Assembly: GCA_015680685.1 (NCBI GenBank)
Contig: MNCI01029393.1
Span: forward strand, 153,385-217,384
Origin: Gnetum montanum
Taxonomy: Eukaryota; Streptophyta; Gnetopsida; Gnetales; Gnetaceae
DNA length: 64,000 nt
Reading direction: 5' to 3'
Below the pieces are notes generated by a model, which worked only from the letters and a program-made list of their open reading frames with translations, had not been told where the DNA came from and ran no database searches. Every line of letters starts with the position of its first letter. The first letter of the stretch is position 1. The translations under genes were made by a program, and so were the position numbers. Positions 34,163 through 44,962 of the stretch are shown piece by piece.

Positions 34163-34589
34163 TTAATTAATTCATATAAAACCATCCTTAGGATATCATT
34201 GAAAATACATGTGACCCATGTTTAAAGGTAGGCCATTTCCAAGGTCTAAAAAGCTTCTTGGACTAATTCCAAGATAAGACTAAAAAGACATTTGATTGAT
34301 GTCTGAAGATGCATTACTGATCAATGGTCCAAGGATAACATGTGTAACAATCTAATTAATTAACTAACTTTAATGTAATTCATGTTATGTTTTCTTCTCT
34401 TTTATGTGGATTCTTATGTGGTCATGTTATTATTTAGGTGATCTTATGATGATAAGATTTTAGATGATGTAATGTGATGTCGTTGCATATGATAGGACTT
34501 GATTTGGAATCTAGATGGATAGGTAAGGTAGCCATATTAAACATACATTACACTTGATGGTCCATTAGAGCCATATGTAAGAACATTTC

Positions 34590-35170
34590 ATGATGGTATG
34601 TGCTAAAAGATCATTTGCAAATGATTGTTATCTTGGGTCAGAAAAAATTGAAATTATCTTCTGATATAAGTATTTAGGCATCTTAGTTTTAGATAGATAT
34701 TCTTGAAAAACTTTTATCACTTAAAGGATCTCAGAGAGTATGCATGTTTTATATTCAATTCATAGTAAATATGCATAGGAACAAATTTGGGCTTGGGATA
34801 TTAGTAAACAAATGTACAATCAACTTGTTCATCAAGTTCTATTATACAGCTATGAAACTTAGGATCCAATTTACCTAATTTACTTGTGACATAATAAAAA
34901 CATTTGGAATATGTTTAGAAATAATTTTTATTATAGGAATTTTAGCTAAAGACCCATACTCCATATGATATTTTATTAGCATAAGCAGGTATGGTACGTA
35001 TAGAAATTATAGCTCTTAAAAAATTTTGACAATGTTATAAAATGATGGTTACTAGGTTTGTAAGTGGTGACTTGCCAGAGATGCTTTTCATCTTCAAAAT
35101 GTTAATATTCTAGGTCACTTGCTATCCAAGCTTTACATGTATGGTCTATAGGTATTTGTTAGAATAATCT
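34590..35170 (+). pseudogene. LINE (non-LTR retrotransposon) RT C-terminal relic
   Basis: Plus-strand frames give YKYLGI (about 34665), then ITxRISESMHVLYSIHSKYA, LLYSYET-x-GSNLP (about 34838) and KTHTPYDILLA-x-AGMVRIEI (about 34946). This order (YKYLGI, x-LYGxExWG, TPYxxLLxExGxxPIE) is the conserved post-palm region of plant LINE reverse transcriptases. Stops occur throughout. No endonuclease domain, 5' end or poly(A) tail was found. Confidence 0.7.
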
Positions 35171-35526
35171 AACTCATTTTAAATAATTAAATGAATGAGT
35201 GAATGAGAAAATTTACTTTCGATATTTTACTTATAATATTTAGCTTATCTATTTCCTTGTTTGAAGATGTGATTTGGTTTAATAGGGTTTTTATTTTATT
35301 ATGTGATATCTATTTCCCTTTTTTTGGCAAACTCAATTATCTTAATAATTAGTTTAATAACTCAACTTGAGAGATCTTTTGTGCCTCGACCATTATATAA
35401 TCAGTTTTCCTTATTATTCAAAAAAAAAAATGACACTTAGTTTAAATAATCTTTAGCAAAATATATTATTTTTGTTCATCAATATTTTTCACACTAACTA
35501 CATTCCTAAATCTTTTAGAAGATAAT
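35171..35526. other. AT-rich filler between the LINE relic and element E
   Basis: Nothing recognised beyond AT-rich sequence and an A9 run near 35421. Confidence 0.4.
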
Positions 35527-36574
35527 TGATTAGCAATGGGTATTGCCTACATCTAACCATATGAACCACAAGCATTTGCATGCAATCTGGTTGAATTCTA
35601 TAAATGGAACTAATGTGGTATCTAGATTGTTAAGAATTGATCACAGGTCATTCTCTTCTCACTTAAACTAGTGGTAGCTTTATCATGTATGGTTTAGTCT
35701 AAAGTGAGGCATGTGATTATTGATATTGTTGTGGTCTTAAACTAACTAAATAATAACATAGAAATTATTTAGTTATTCTAATTAATAATATAATTAAATT
35801 TAGAATGATCTTAAGGGCAATGAGTGTTCATTCCTAGCTTATCTTACACATCCTAAACTCATGTACCCACTGCTGGGATTACCAAGTATTATGCTACTAG
35901 GTGAACCAAGCAATAACGCTACTAGGATTACTAAGCGAATACATGTTTATGCTTAAAACTAGTCGCACTCATTCCACCAATTAATTAATGTGTATGAAAA
36001 TGTTATTATTAACTAAGTACATGAAAAGTAAATTACATTGAAAATAAAATCTATTCTAATTCAAAATGTTACAAAGAATATGAATCAATCTTGATCATAT
36101 TGTCATTCATGAAATGTGTCTAGGTACAATGCCACTCGAATAAGATGACATACAATTAATACAAACCCACACTATAGGCACTCTTGACTATTTTCTAAGA
36201 TTACAAAAATAAAATAGCTCAACTATACTATTGATTAAATGGTGTTAAATATGCAACAAGTTCTTGCATATTTATAGGTAAATAAAGGCATTACGTGATG
36301 GGGACGTATTAATGCATTTAGTTACAGTAACGGGGATGCATCAATGAGGATATGTTAATGTAGCTAAGTTATAGTAGATGCAATATAGCATCTACAATGT
36401 AGCAACCAACTGAGATGCATCAATGAGAATGCTACAACGTAAATGCAGCATAGCATCTATGATGTAGCATATATGATATAGCATCTATGATATCTCAACC
36501 AATTGATACACTTCACAAAATGATGCTTTATCATATTCCCATGAATTAACTACTTGATATGTCAAGTTGCATCA
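35527..36574 (-). mobile_element. 3' LTR of element E
   Basis: About 1048 bp; minus strand TGATGCAACTTG (36574) to the eroded GCTAATCA (35527). It is longer than its relatives because the U3 (36290-36520) has many GCATC(T/A)ATGATGTAGC-type repeats. TATAAATA at 36276-36269. Confidence 0.8.
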
Positions 36575-36583
36575 TACCCCTAC
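36575..36583 (-). other. Polypurine tract of element E
   Basis: The minus strand reads TAGGGGTA next to the LTR start, one G shorter than in A, B and C. Confidence 0.6.
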
Positions 36584-38730
36584 AACTAATTGAAAACTTG
36601 TTCTCAAGTCATATATAATTAGATGAAGTTTGATTACAAAAATTATGGGGTGACTAAGACTAGATTGGCTGTCATTACAAGACTAGAGTGCTAGATTGGC
36701 TGTCATTACAAGACTAGAGTGCTACATTACATAATTTTATTTGAGTGGATATATTACAAAATGAAAAAAAGATTGAATGGACATCAAATTTTACAAAATC
36801 TTAGAAGTCTTCAAAAATCCACCAAAGATGAATCTTCTTGTTGTCACTACTGGTGGCAAATTTTTCAACTTTGATTGTTATGTTGATGCTTCTCTTTTAT
36901 GCAAAACATTTTTAAAGGATGGATTGAAATTTCTCCTAATCATCCCATGGGTCTAGCAAACATGCAATGTTTGAGCTTTAATCCTTGTATGTACTACTAT
37001 TTGTGCATTGGCATATCCTCCTCTATCCTTCTCTTGATCGCTTTTCCTTCTCTTGTAAAAGACTTTCAACCTTATGTATTTCTTTCAACATCATCTGTAA
37101 TCACCAAGGGATCAAGGTTAGGTTTGGTAATTTTTTACTTAATTATTAACCTTTCTTGGATTCTTAGTTAGATCAAAATTTGAAAAAAAAAGTAGCATTT
37201 AATATTAGGGTGATTATAAAATAAAGTTCCTAAGGCGATGAGGTAACTAAAGTCATCAAGTTGTTCAAGTCATTTTAACTATTTTTACTATTAGTTACCA
37301 TAATGTTCGAAAATAGGGTGTTAGAAAAAGTTCAAAAATCACATCCTTCACTCCCATGACAAATGAGCTAAACTTTAGAAGCTTAGAAGTTTTCAAAAAA
37401 CAATAATGAGAGGTCTTATTTACAAGATATAGAAAATGCACCAGACTATTAAAAATGGTGAGGTTCTAAGATGGCTAATAAATATTGTATTTAGAAATAT
37501 TAATTTATAACAGCATTAAAAATTAATAGAAATTGATGAGAAGTAGTTCCAAAAGCATGCATAAATTTATAGAAGTTATCCATAATGTCTTTGAAAATGT
37601 GATGTCTTGCTTCAAATCCATGATCAACAAAAGTCATGCAAGTGGATCCTCCTCAAAGCAGGCTCTTGGCATAATGCCCTCATAGAATCACTTCTATAAA
37701 TCTTTGTGGGCACATTTAGAAGTTAAATATAGATCATGCCTTTTTTCCAAACAACACACAACCATTGTAGTTGGGATCCTACACTATATTGTACAAAACC
37801 ATTAGGTACATAATTGCATGTAGTAGTGAGGTAAATAATGGGATGAGAAGGGATTACAGAGATTGAGACATGAGATACTTTATCACGTCCACAATAGGTT
37901 CTGGTATTAATTATGATTAAGATAACCATCATACCTATTTGTCCAAGTTTTAGGCCAAGTCCAAACCATTAATAGTGGCCTTGCATTGATGTGCCCCTTC
38001 TTATCTACAAGCATGAGTTCACAACAACCATAGAGAATGAGCATCATTCCAGAGAGAGAAGAAACAAGAAGAAAAAAGAAGAAGGAAATAATTTTTAATA
38101 TTATTGAGGAAGAATTTTGGGCCTTAGTTAGAGGGATCCCTTTAGGCATGGGTAACATGTCTTTCTAGCCCCATAACTAGTGCTTATATCCCAAGAGTTC
38201 TTCAAAGAGGTGTGCTTTTTATTCCTGTTGTTTTTTTTCCTTAGTTTTTTCTTCTCTTTCTTTGGGAACCACAACTTACAAGGACACACTTCCTTTATGG
38301 TTGATAGTAGGAGTGATGATGCAGTATGTGAAGAGTCACAGGTCTTAAGAAGGAAGTTAAGAAGATGACCAACAAATCCCCTTGAGGTCACATGCTTTTG
38401 TATTCCCACTTGGTCTTTCCCTTTTCATAAAGGCACAATGATCATTAGTTAATTTTAGTTGCATGTAAGAAGAACCCTATTGCATTCATCATAAAGACCT
38501 CTTATTTATAGAACTGGAGAGATGGATGATATGGTCTCATTACTTTACATGATTATTTACCCAATCATCTTGATAGCATAGAACAAATACCCAACACATA
38601 GCATTGACTTCTACATCATGACTAATAACATCATCATTAATAAAAACATAGTAAACATCCATAAAGAAAAAAGGAAATGACTGAAGAAAAGAGAAAATTA
38701 TAAAGGAAAAAAATAATAATCAATGGAAAA
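36584..38730 (-). other. 3' region and spacer of element E
   Basis: A decayed remnant, possibly of the 3' ORF, at 36800-37170 shows only short Glu/Lys-rich pieces. The spacer motif (GCATGGGTAACATGTC, plus strand) lies at 38147-38162. No TATA/repeat block comparable to B, F or G is visible near 37190-37700. A plus-strand frame at 38180-38368 is pyrimidine-tract-driven and not considered coding. Confidence 0.5.
36661..36722. repeat. Perfect 31-bp tandem duplication
   Basis: Unit TAGATTGGCTGTCATTACAA plus 11 more bases occurs twice back to back (36661-36691, 36692-36722) with no mismatch, near the PPT of element E. Confidence 0.95.
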
Positions 38731-38735
38731 CATAT

Positions 38736-39541
38736 TGAAGAGTAGTGAGGTACCCCTACACCTAGCCATATGAATCACAAGAGTTCACACATGATCTAGT
38801 CGAATTCTATGGATGGAACTAGTTGTGGTATCTAGATTGTTATGCTCTAATCGCAGTTTGTTGTCTTCCCACTTGGACTAGTGCTAGCTTTGTCATGTAT
38901 GGTTTAGTCCAAAGTGGAGCATATGATGTTGTCTAATTCTATGCTGCTCTTGATAAAGAGATAAATTAACTAAGCTAAAGAATAAAGAAAAATTAGATCT
39001 AAAATAGCCTAGCTAGCCTAACATAAGTACCCATCCCACTTTCCTGAACACATATGGCACTATTGGAATATCAAACATTAAGCGCTTTTGGGTTACCAAG
39101 CACTATATGTATGCTCGAACTAGTTGTGCTTATGTTCATTAACAACTAGAAATTAATTACTTAATTTAAATGCATAAAAGTAAAGTGCATGAAAGTAAAG
39201 TTCATTAAAGGAAACATTAATCTATTCTTAGTGCTGCAAGGATTATCAAAAGAGTTCATTTTTATTCTTGTCACACTGCTGTGCTCAAGTACATCAGTGT
39301 TCGAACAAATATTTGTACACACTCACACTCTTGTTGCGGGCACTCAAAAAATATTCAAACTTTAGAGAAAAAAAATTACAAGAGCTTTGCTAACTATGAC
39401 AAGAATGGATATGGATATCATGAGCCCAAGCACTATATTTATAGGCTGGTGTATACCTCACGATATCGAATATCTGACATCACATCTTGGCTCTGATGTC
39501 AGATACCTGACATTGGAGTAGATGAAAAATGTGATTCATCA
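38736..39541 (-). mobile_element. 3' LTR of element C
   Basis: 806 bp, minus strand TGATGAATCACA (39541) to CACTACTCTTCA (38736; terminal TCATCA eroded to TCTTCA). TATAAATA at 39443-39436. Closely similar to the 5' copy. Confidence 0.9.
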
Positions 39542-39552
39542 TACCCCCATGA
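39542..39552 (-). other. Polypurine tract of element C
   Basis: The minus strand reads CATGGGGGTA next to the LTR start. Confidence 0.75.
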
Positions 39553-41439
39553 ATAAATGAAAACTCATCCTTGAGTGAAGAAGAGGAGGAACAAGTTCCT
39601 TACAAAATATTGGGAAGGTATGGGATTATTGACTAACATACAAACTAACTCAAATGGAATAGACAAAATTTGAGTGCCCAAGTGTATAGAGTTACAATCT
39701 TTATAAAATTGGATGTTCATGATAAGAGAAGTGTACATCATGGATAAAACTAACATCCAATGCTTCTTGGTAGCTGAAGAGTAAGAAAGAAGATTCCATG
39801 ATCATGAATAGTCCTCATCGCATGTTCCTACTTATCATCCTTGGTGAAGATAGTCTTGCTTCCAATCCATTCTTCCCAGTGCAATCACAACAAAATCGTG
39901 AATTAGTATGCCATATGTAACATAGTGCTGGTAAGTACCTTGTCTCATGAATGGTTACACTTGTCTAGGTTGTGATTGTGGTAGATTGATTCCTTTAGGA
40001 GTGTTAGTGGGAACGTTGACAAATAGGATAAAATGAATAAGTGATCCATTAAATTAGAAAAAGTTCAAATAGGATGAAATGCTTGAAGAGGGTATAAGAA
40101 TTCACAATAGTAACAATGAAAGGTTTCACTGAAAAAAATTGTGAAGATGTGCATAATTGGATCTCATTGATGGGATAAACAAAAGAATTTGATTATAAGA
40201 GTGTCTAAGGGTAAAGAACTTAGCTAACCAAACCAAAAGATATGCAGGTGGGTCCTGCCCAAAGCAAGCACAAGCCTTTCATGCCCTTGCATAACTTCAA
40301 ACCAAAGAGTCTATGGGCCTCATTGATGATTAATGGCTATGCAAGCTTAAGTTTAAAAACCCAAAAGAAACTACCTAAGAATTTTGACACATCAAACCAG
40401 GACATCAAACAAAAACATGAAACCAATAGTGAGGTGAGACATGGAAAGCATAGATGAATGAGAGATAGTGAAATGGAGTTCCTGATTAAGGTCACATGAA
40501 GTTCATTGTGAATTTTATGGTTAAATGACTTGATAGAATCCATCATTAGTCTAGACTAAAACCAACCACATTCAGTGACTTTGCATCATCATTCTAAGAC
40601 CAATCCATTCCCCTGAGACAGAAGAGTGCAACCACAGAACTACCACCATTCCTTAGTAAAAAAGAAAAGAGAAGTAGGAAGTGAGGAAGAGCCTTACCTA
40701 GAGGGGACCTTCAAGCATGGGTAACATGTATTTCTAGTCCCATAACCAATGCTTATAGCCCATTTATTTTGTCTAATGGGTGTGCTTTAAATTTTCATCA
40801 TTTTCTTGTTTTTTCTTGAAATGGGAACCACACCATGCAAAGACGTATACGTTTATTTTGTCTAAAGGGTGTGCTTTGAATTCCCATCATTTTTTTATGA
40901 GAACCACACTATGCAAAGACTTATTCAACTTCCTTTTATTGGTCAACATGGAATGATAAGAAATCCATGAAAACACACATGCACCGAAGCAAACAAAAAG
41001 TTACAAAGAATATCAAATCCCCTTGAAGTCACACCCTGTTCAAACCTTTGAATCCTTTCCAATTCTAAAAATTACCAAAGTTACAAATTTGTTAAAGTTT
41101 CATTAATGAAAAAGGGACTACACATTTGTAGAACAAGGAAAACCATAGAGTTTGTGGATGGGTGGATGTTGTGAACTCACTGCTTATTGTAGGAAAAAGA
41201 ACCATGTCCTAATCGTTAGTAACAAAATTCAAAGCTAGAATCCAGATGCCAACAATCAAATGACAAAATAGTACATACCACCATCAAACAATGCATTACC
41301 ACTACACCTAGCACTTATTAACAAAAAGTTAGAAAATCACACCAAAATAAGATAAAAGAAAATATAAAAGAAAGTCTAAAATTTTCAAGAAATAGCAAAT
41401 GCACTAACGATGGTGTAAAAAAAAATTAGAAAAGATTAA
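39553..41439 (-). other. Spacer of element C
   Basis: Homologous by eye to the A spacer (23391-25450, opposite strand) over most of its length, including the spacer motif GCATGGGTAACATGTATTTC (plus strand, 40715-40734). Non-coding; a plus ORF at 40242-40457 is not conserved as protein. One ambiguous base lies near its border (41500). Confidence 0.6.
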
Positions 41440-43851
41440 TAACATGAAAACAAGAAGATGTAAAATAAAAAAAATGTGTAAAACAAACAGGTAAAAAATN
41501 AAATTGTTGTTCACACATTTGATTGTTAAATGTATGGTGAGTCAGGGTATGAGATGTGTTAATGTTATGGATTTTTGGCCCACAATTACACCATTGATCA
41601 TGATATGGTATGTGTGGATTTGTTTGTCTCCCCACACTGTTAGATTCATTGTTTGGATTTGGGATTGGAGTAATGATGGATGGTGGCCCTTGTGTATGAT
41701 TAGAGGACGTTGGCTATGATAATGAAGGTGGTGCATTGGATTGGCATTATGTTGGTTCAAATGATGTAGTGGGTCCAATGCATGGTTTGATTTGGGTTGC
41801 AACCTTTTCTCCAAAAGGTATGTTTTCTACATTGTAGTTGCGACCCACTGGTATCAGCATGTCTCTTCACATTTGTAGCATAAGTGGCATTCGTTTGTTG
41901 GTATTGTGGTGCTGAACCTTCGTGTGTCATTAGTGGTGGCCTATAATGTGGTGGAGTATGAGAATATTGAGGGTAGGATAGATAGTAAGAGGTGTGAGGT
42001 GGTGATCCTTCAGGGGATGTCATGGGTTGATGGTACTTGAGAGAGTGGTCGCGGTGATTTGAAGTAGAGGATGTAGAACTAGTTAGAGAAACATGGTGTT
42101 GAATGTAATATCTGTGTAGTTTCGGTGGATAGGGAAGATTTGGTGCTAGCCTCCTCCACAACTGTGATTTTTTCCACTATAGTTGATGATCGTGTTGAGG
42201 ATGGTAATAAGTCCCCTTGGGATGGTACGATCAGCTATGAAACTATCTATAATTACCTTGTGGGGGAGGAAATCTCCTAGGCATGTGCTTTTGCACAAAA
42301 TTTAGATTTAAGGCACTTGCCCAATGCTCCTATAGATGCAACAAGACTGGGCAATGGCCCTTTGGATGGTCATATATGTAGATGTCACATCCATTATCTT
42401 CATCTATGGTTGAGTCTATGGCCTCACTTTCTTTAGTCATTTTTTTTCATTTGCTAAAAAGTGTTCCTAGCTATTTCTTGGTTTTGTATCCTTTGATTAG
42501 TGTGATCATTTGACTTGTTTTGCATGATCCTCTCCTTGATTGTCTCAATGAGAGTTGTGACATTTTCATATATCCATTTGGACATCCGATTAAACTTTGC
42601 TTCAAGTTCATCAATAAACTCTTGTATTGGCAAGGTTTGTTGCAGAATCACCTTATTGAAAGCAATTTCATTCTCCTTACCATAGATCTAGACCTCTTTC
42701 TATTGAAGAGTTGGATCCCATTGATATTTCTTGACATTCTCCCATTTGCATATTTCTCCTTCTTCTTTTGCAACATGATCAATTAGCTCTTTGATTTGAT
42801 AGGCTTGGAGCTCATATAAATGCCCTGGGGCATACATCCTAAGGATTTCCCTTATTTCATTACAAAGCCCATCTATGATGTGGAAAAATTACCTCTCCTT
42901 AGAGAAACCATGGCTTGGACATATATTTAGTAAGGCATAATATCTATCTAAGGGCATGTCCAAGGGTTCATATTGTTCTTACTTCCACTCTTGGATCTAT
43001 CTCCTCAAGTTGGACACTCTTGCATAGGTTTGGTATTTCTCGTTGAAAAGTTCCATCATTGTGGACCATTGTTAGATTGAATTTTGTCTCAACGATCTAT
43101 ACCACACTTCGACTTTATCAATTAGTATCCTAGGAAAGAGCTTAAGCTTTTGCCATTTTTTTTCAATGTTATAGCAAACACAAGCATCCTAGAAGGCTTA
43201 TAAATGATGTTGTGGATCTAAATCATAACCTCTTGCAAATTTAGGGATATTATTCATATCAAGTTTGGGTAGGTGACTCTCTTTACGATGCCTATGAGAT
43301 ATCTTAACTACCTCTATTATCTTCATCATGCTCTTGGTGGCCAAGAAGGGTTCATCATCATCAGACAAGTTATGAGGGAAATGTTTATCTCTATTTGCTT
43401 GATTATGATGATTGTTTATGTTGTGGTAATGTATTTGACCTTTCCTATGGGTTCGATTTTGATTTTTACTCCAACCCTTTAGTGGAACTCGATCTCTATA
43501 TCTACGTTCATCTTTGTCAGAACTAGATGTTAAAGGGGAAGAGGGAGATGAGGAACTCAAAGGATTGCCATGGCTTCTATAGTGTTCCCCAGGGTCCCTT
43601 AATTTATTGCTTCTTGGTTTCAAGGAGGCCTTAGGCCTTGAGGCCTCCCCTAGTTTAGTACTTACATCATCTCCTCTAAGATTTTCAATCTTAGGTGAAT
43701 GTAGTCTTTGAGTGTTGTTAGGGTGGTCATGATCATAAGAAACCCTTGCATAAGGTTGGTCACTCCAATCTTCTTCATTGTATATCTTGTTATTTCTCTA
43801 ATGAATGCTTTTGCTATACAGTGCATTGTCACTTTCATGTGAGAGAGACAT
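41440..43851 (-). pseudogene. gag of element C
   Basis: ATG at 43851 opens MSLSHESDNALYSK. A single early TAG at a probable Gln is followed by a long clean piece (43623-43198) with a Ser/Pro-rich linker and HRHRKESHLPKLDMNNIPKF, matching the gag core of B. The nucleocapsid site (about 42395-42345) reads CDIYIYDHPKGHCP, the HPK motif with the second Cys changed. A His/Pro/Tyr-rich tail (42161-41757) follows. Frameshifts occur after the core. The gene ends near 41440 without entering protease. Confidence 0.8.
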
Positions 43852-43956
43852 TGTTGTTAGTTTATGGTATGTGTGAGTTAATATTTTCTGAAAGATGTAT
43901 CATTAATACCTTTACAATGATTGTGTATATATAACTAATCTAGATAATTAGCACCA

Positions 43957-43974
43957 TCCTTGGCAATGGTGCCA
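43957..43974 (-). other. PBS of element C, tRNA-Asp type
   Basis: The minus strand reads TGGCACCATTGCCAAGGA, four G-to-A differences from the tRNA-Asp complement and none of another kind. Confidence 0.8.
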
Positions 43975-43975
43975 A

Positions 43976-44829
43976 TGATGAGTGGTGAGGTACCCCTATG
44001 TTCAACCATACAAATCACAAGCATTCACGTGCGATCTAGTTGAATTCCATGGATGGGACTAGTTGTGGTATCTAGATTGTTATGCTCTAATTGTAGTTCA
44101 CTATCTTCCCACTTGGACTAGTGGTAGCTTTCTCATGTATGGTTTAGTCCAAAGTGGGGCATATGATGCTGTCTAATTCTATGCTTCTCCTAATGACGAT
44201 AAAGAGATAAATTAACTAAGCTAATGAATAGAGAAAAATAAGATCTAAACTAGCCTAGCTAGCCTAACATAAGTACCCATTCCACTTTCCTGAACACATC
44301 TTGAACACATATAACACTGATGGGCTACCAAAAATTAAGTGTTTCTAGGTTACCAAGCACTATATGTATGCTTGAAGTGGTTGTGCTTATGTTCAATAAC
44401 AAATGGAAATTAATTGCTTAATTTAAATGCATAAAAGTAAAGTACATAAAAGTAAAGTGCATTAAAGGAAACATTAATCTATTCTCAATGCTGTAAGGAT
44501 TATCAAAAGAGTTTATTTTTATTCCCATCACACTGCTATGCTTAGGTACATTAGTGTTCGAACAAAGATCCGTACACACTCAGAATCCTGCTGCAGGCAC
44601 TCAAAAAATATTCTAACTTTGGTGGAGAAAACAAACTACAAGAGCTTAACTAACTATGAAAAAAACTAATGTGAAAATTATGAGCCCAAGCACTATATTT
44701 ATAGGCTAGCGTATACCTCATTACATTGGATATTCGACATTGCATCTTAGCTTTGATGTTAGATACCTGACGTCAAGGCTTCAACATTGGATACCTGACA
44801 TCAGAGTAGATGAAAAATGTGATTCATCA
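43976..44829 (-). mobile_element. 5' LTR of element C
   Basis: 854 bp, minus strand TGATGAATCACA (44829) to CACCACTCATCA (43976). TATAAATA at 44703-44696. Confidence 0.9.
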
Positions 44830-44962
44830 CATATTAAAAATTAGAAAATTTTGAAGAAATTTGAAAATGATAAAAAGTTATGAAACAAACATTGAAATAC
44901 ACTTATTAGTTCTTGATTTAAGATGGGACATCTCCCCCACAACTAAAATCATTGATGAGCAT

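Larger units (their letters stand above)
38731..44834 (-). mobile_element. Element C: complete pol-less Athila-like element with TSD CATAT
   Basis: Both LTRs are present (3' copy 38736-39541, 5' copy 43976-44829), flanked by identical pentamers CATAT at 38731-38735 and 44830-44834. Between them, on the minus strand: PBS, gag (43851 to about 41440), spacer and PPT. There is no protease, RT, RNase H, integrase or 3' ORF. Spacer and gag resemble element A, so C looks like an A-type element with the pol block removed. It lies inside element E. Confidence 0.93.

Noticed and set aside
38180-38368. Phe/Leu/Ser-rich plus-strand ORF, possible membrane protein
   Set aside because: Produced by a polypyrimidine stretch in the spacer of element E, shared with other spacers at the DNA level only.
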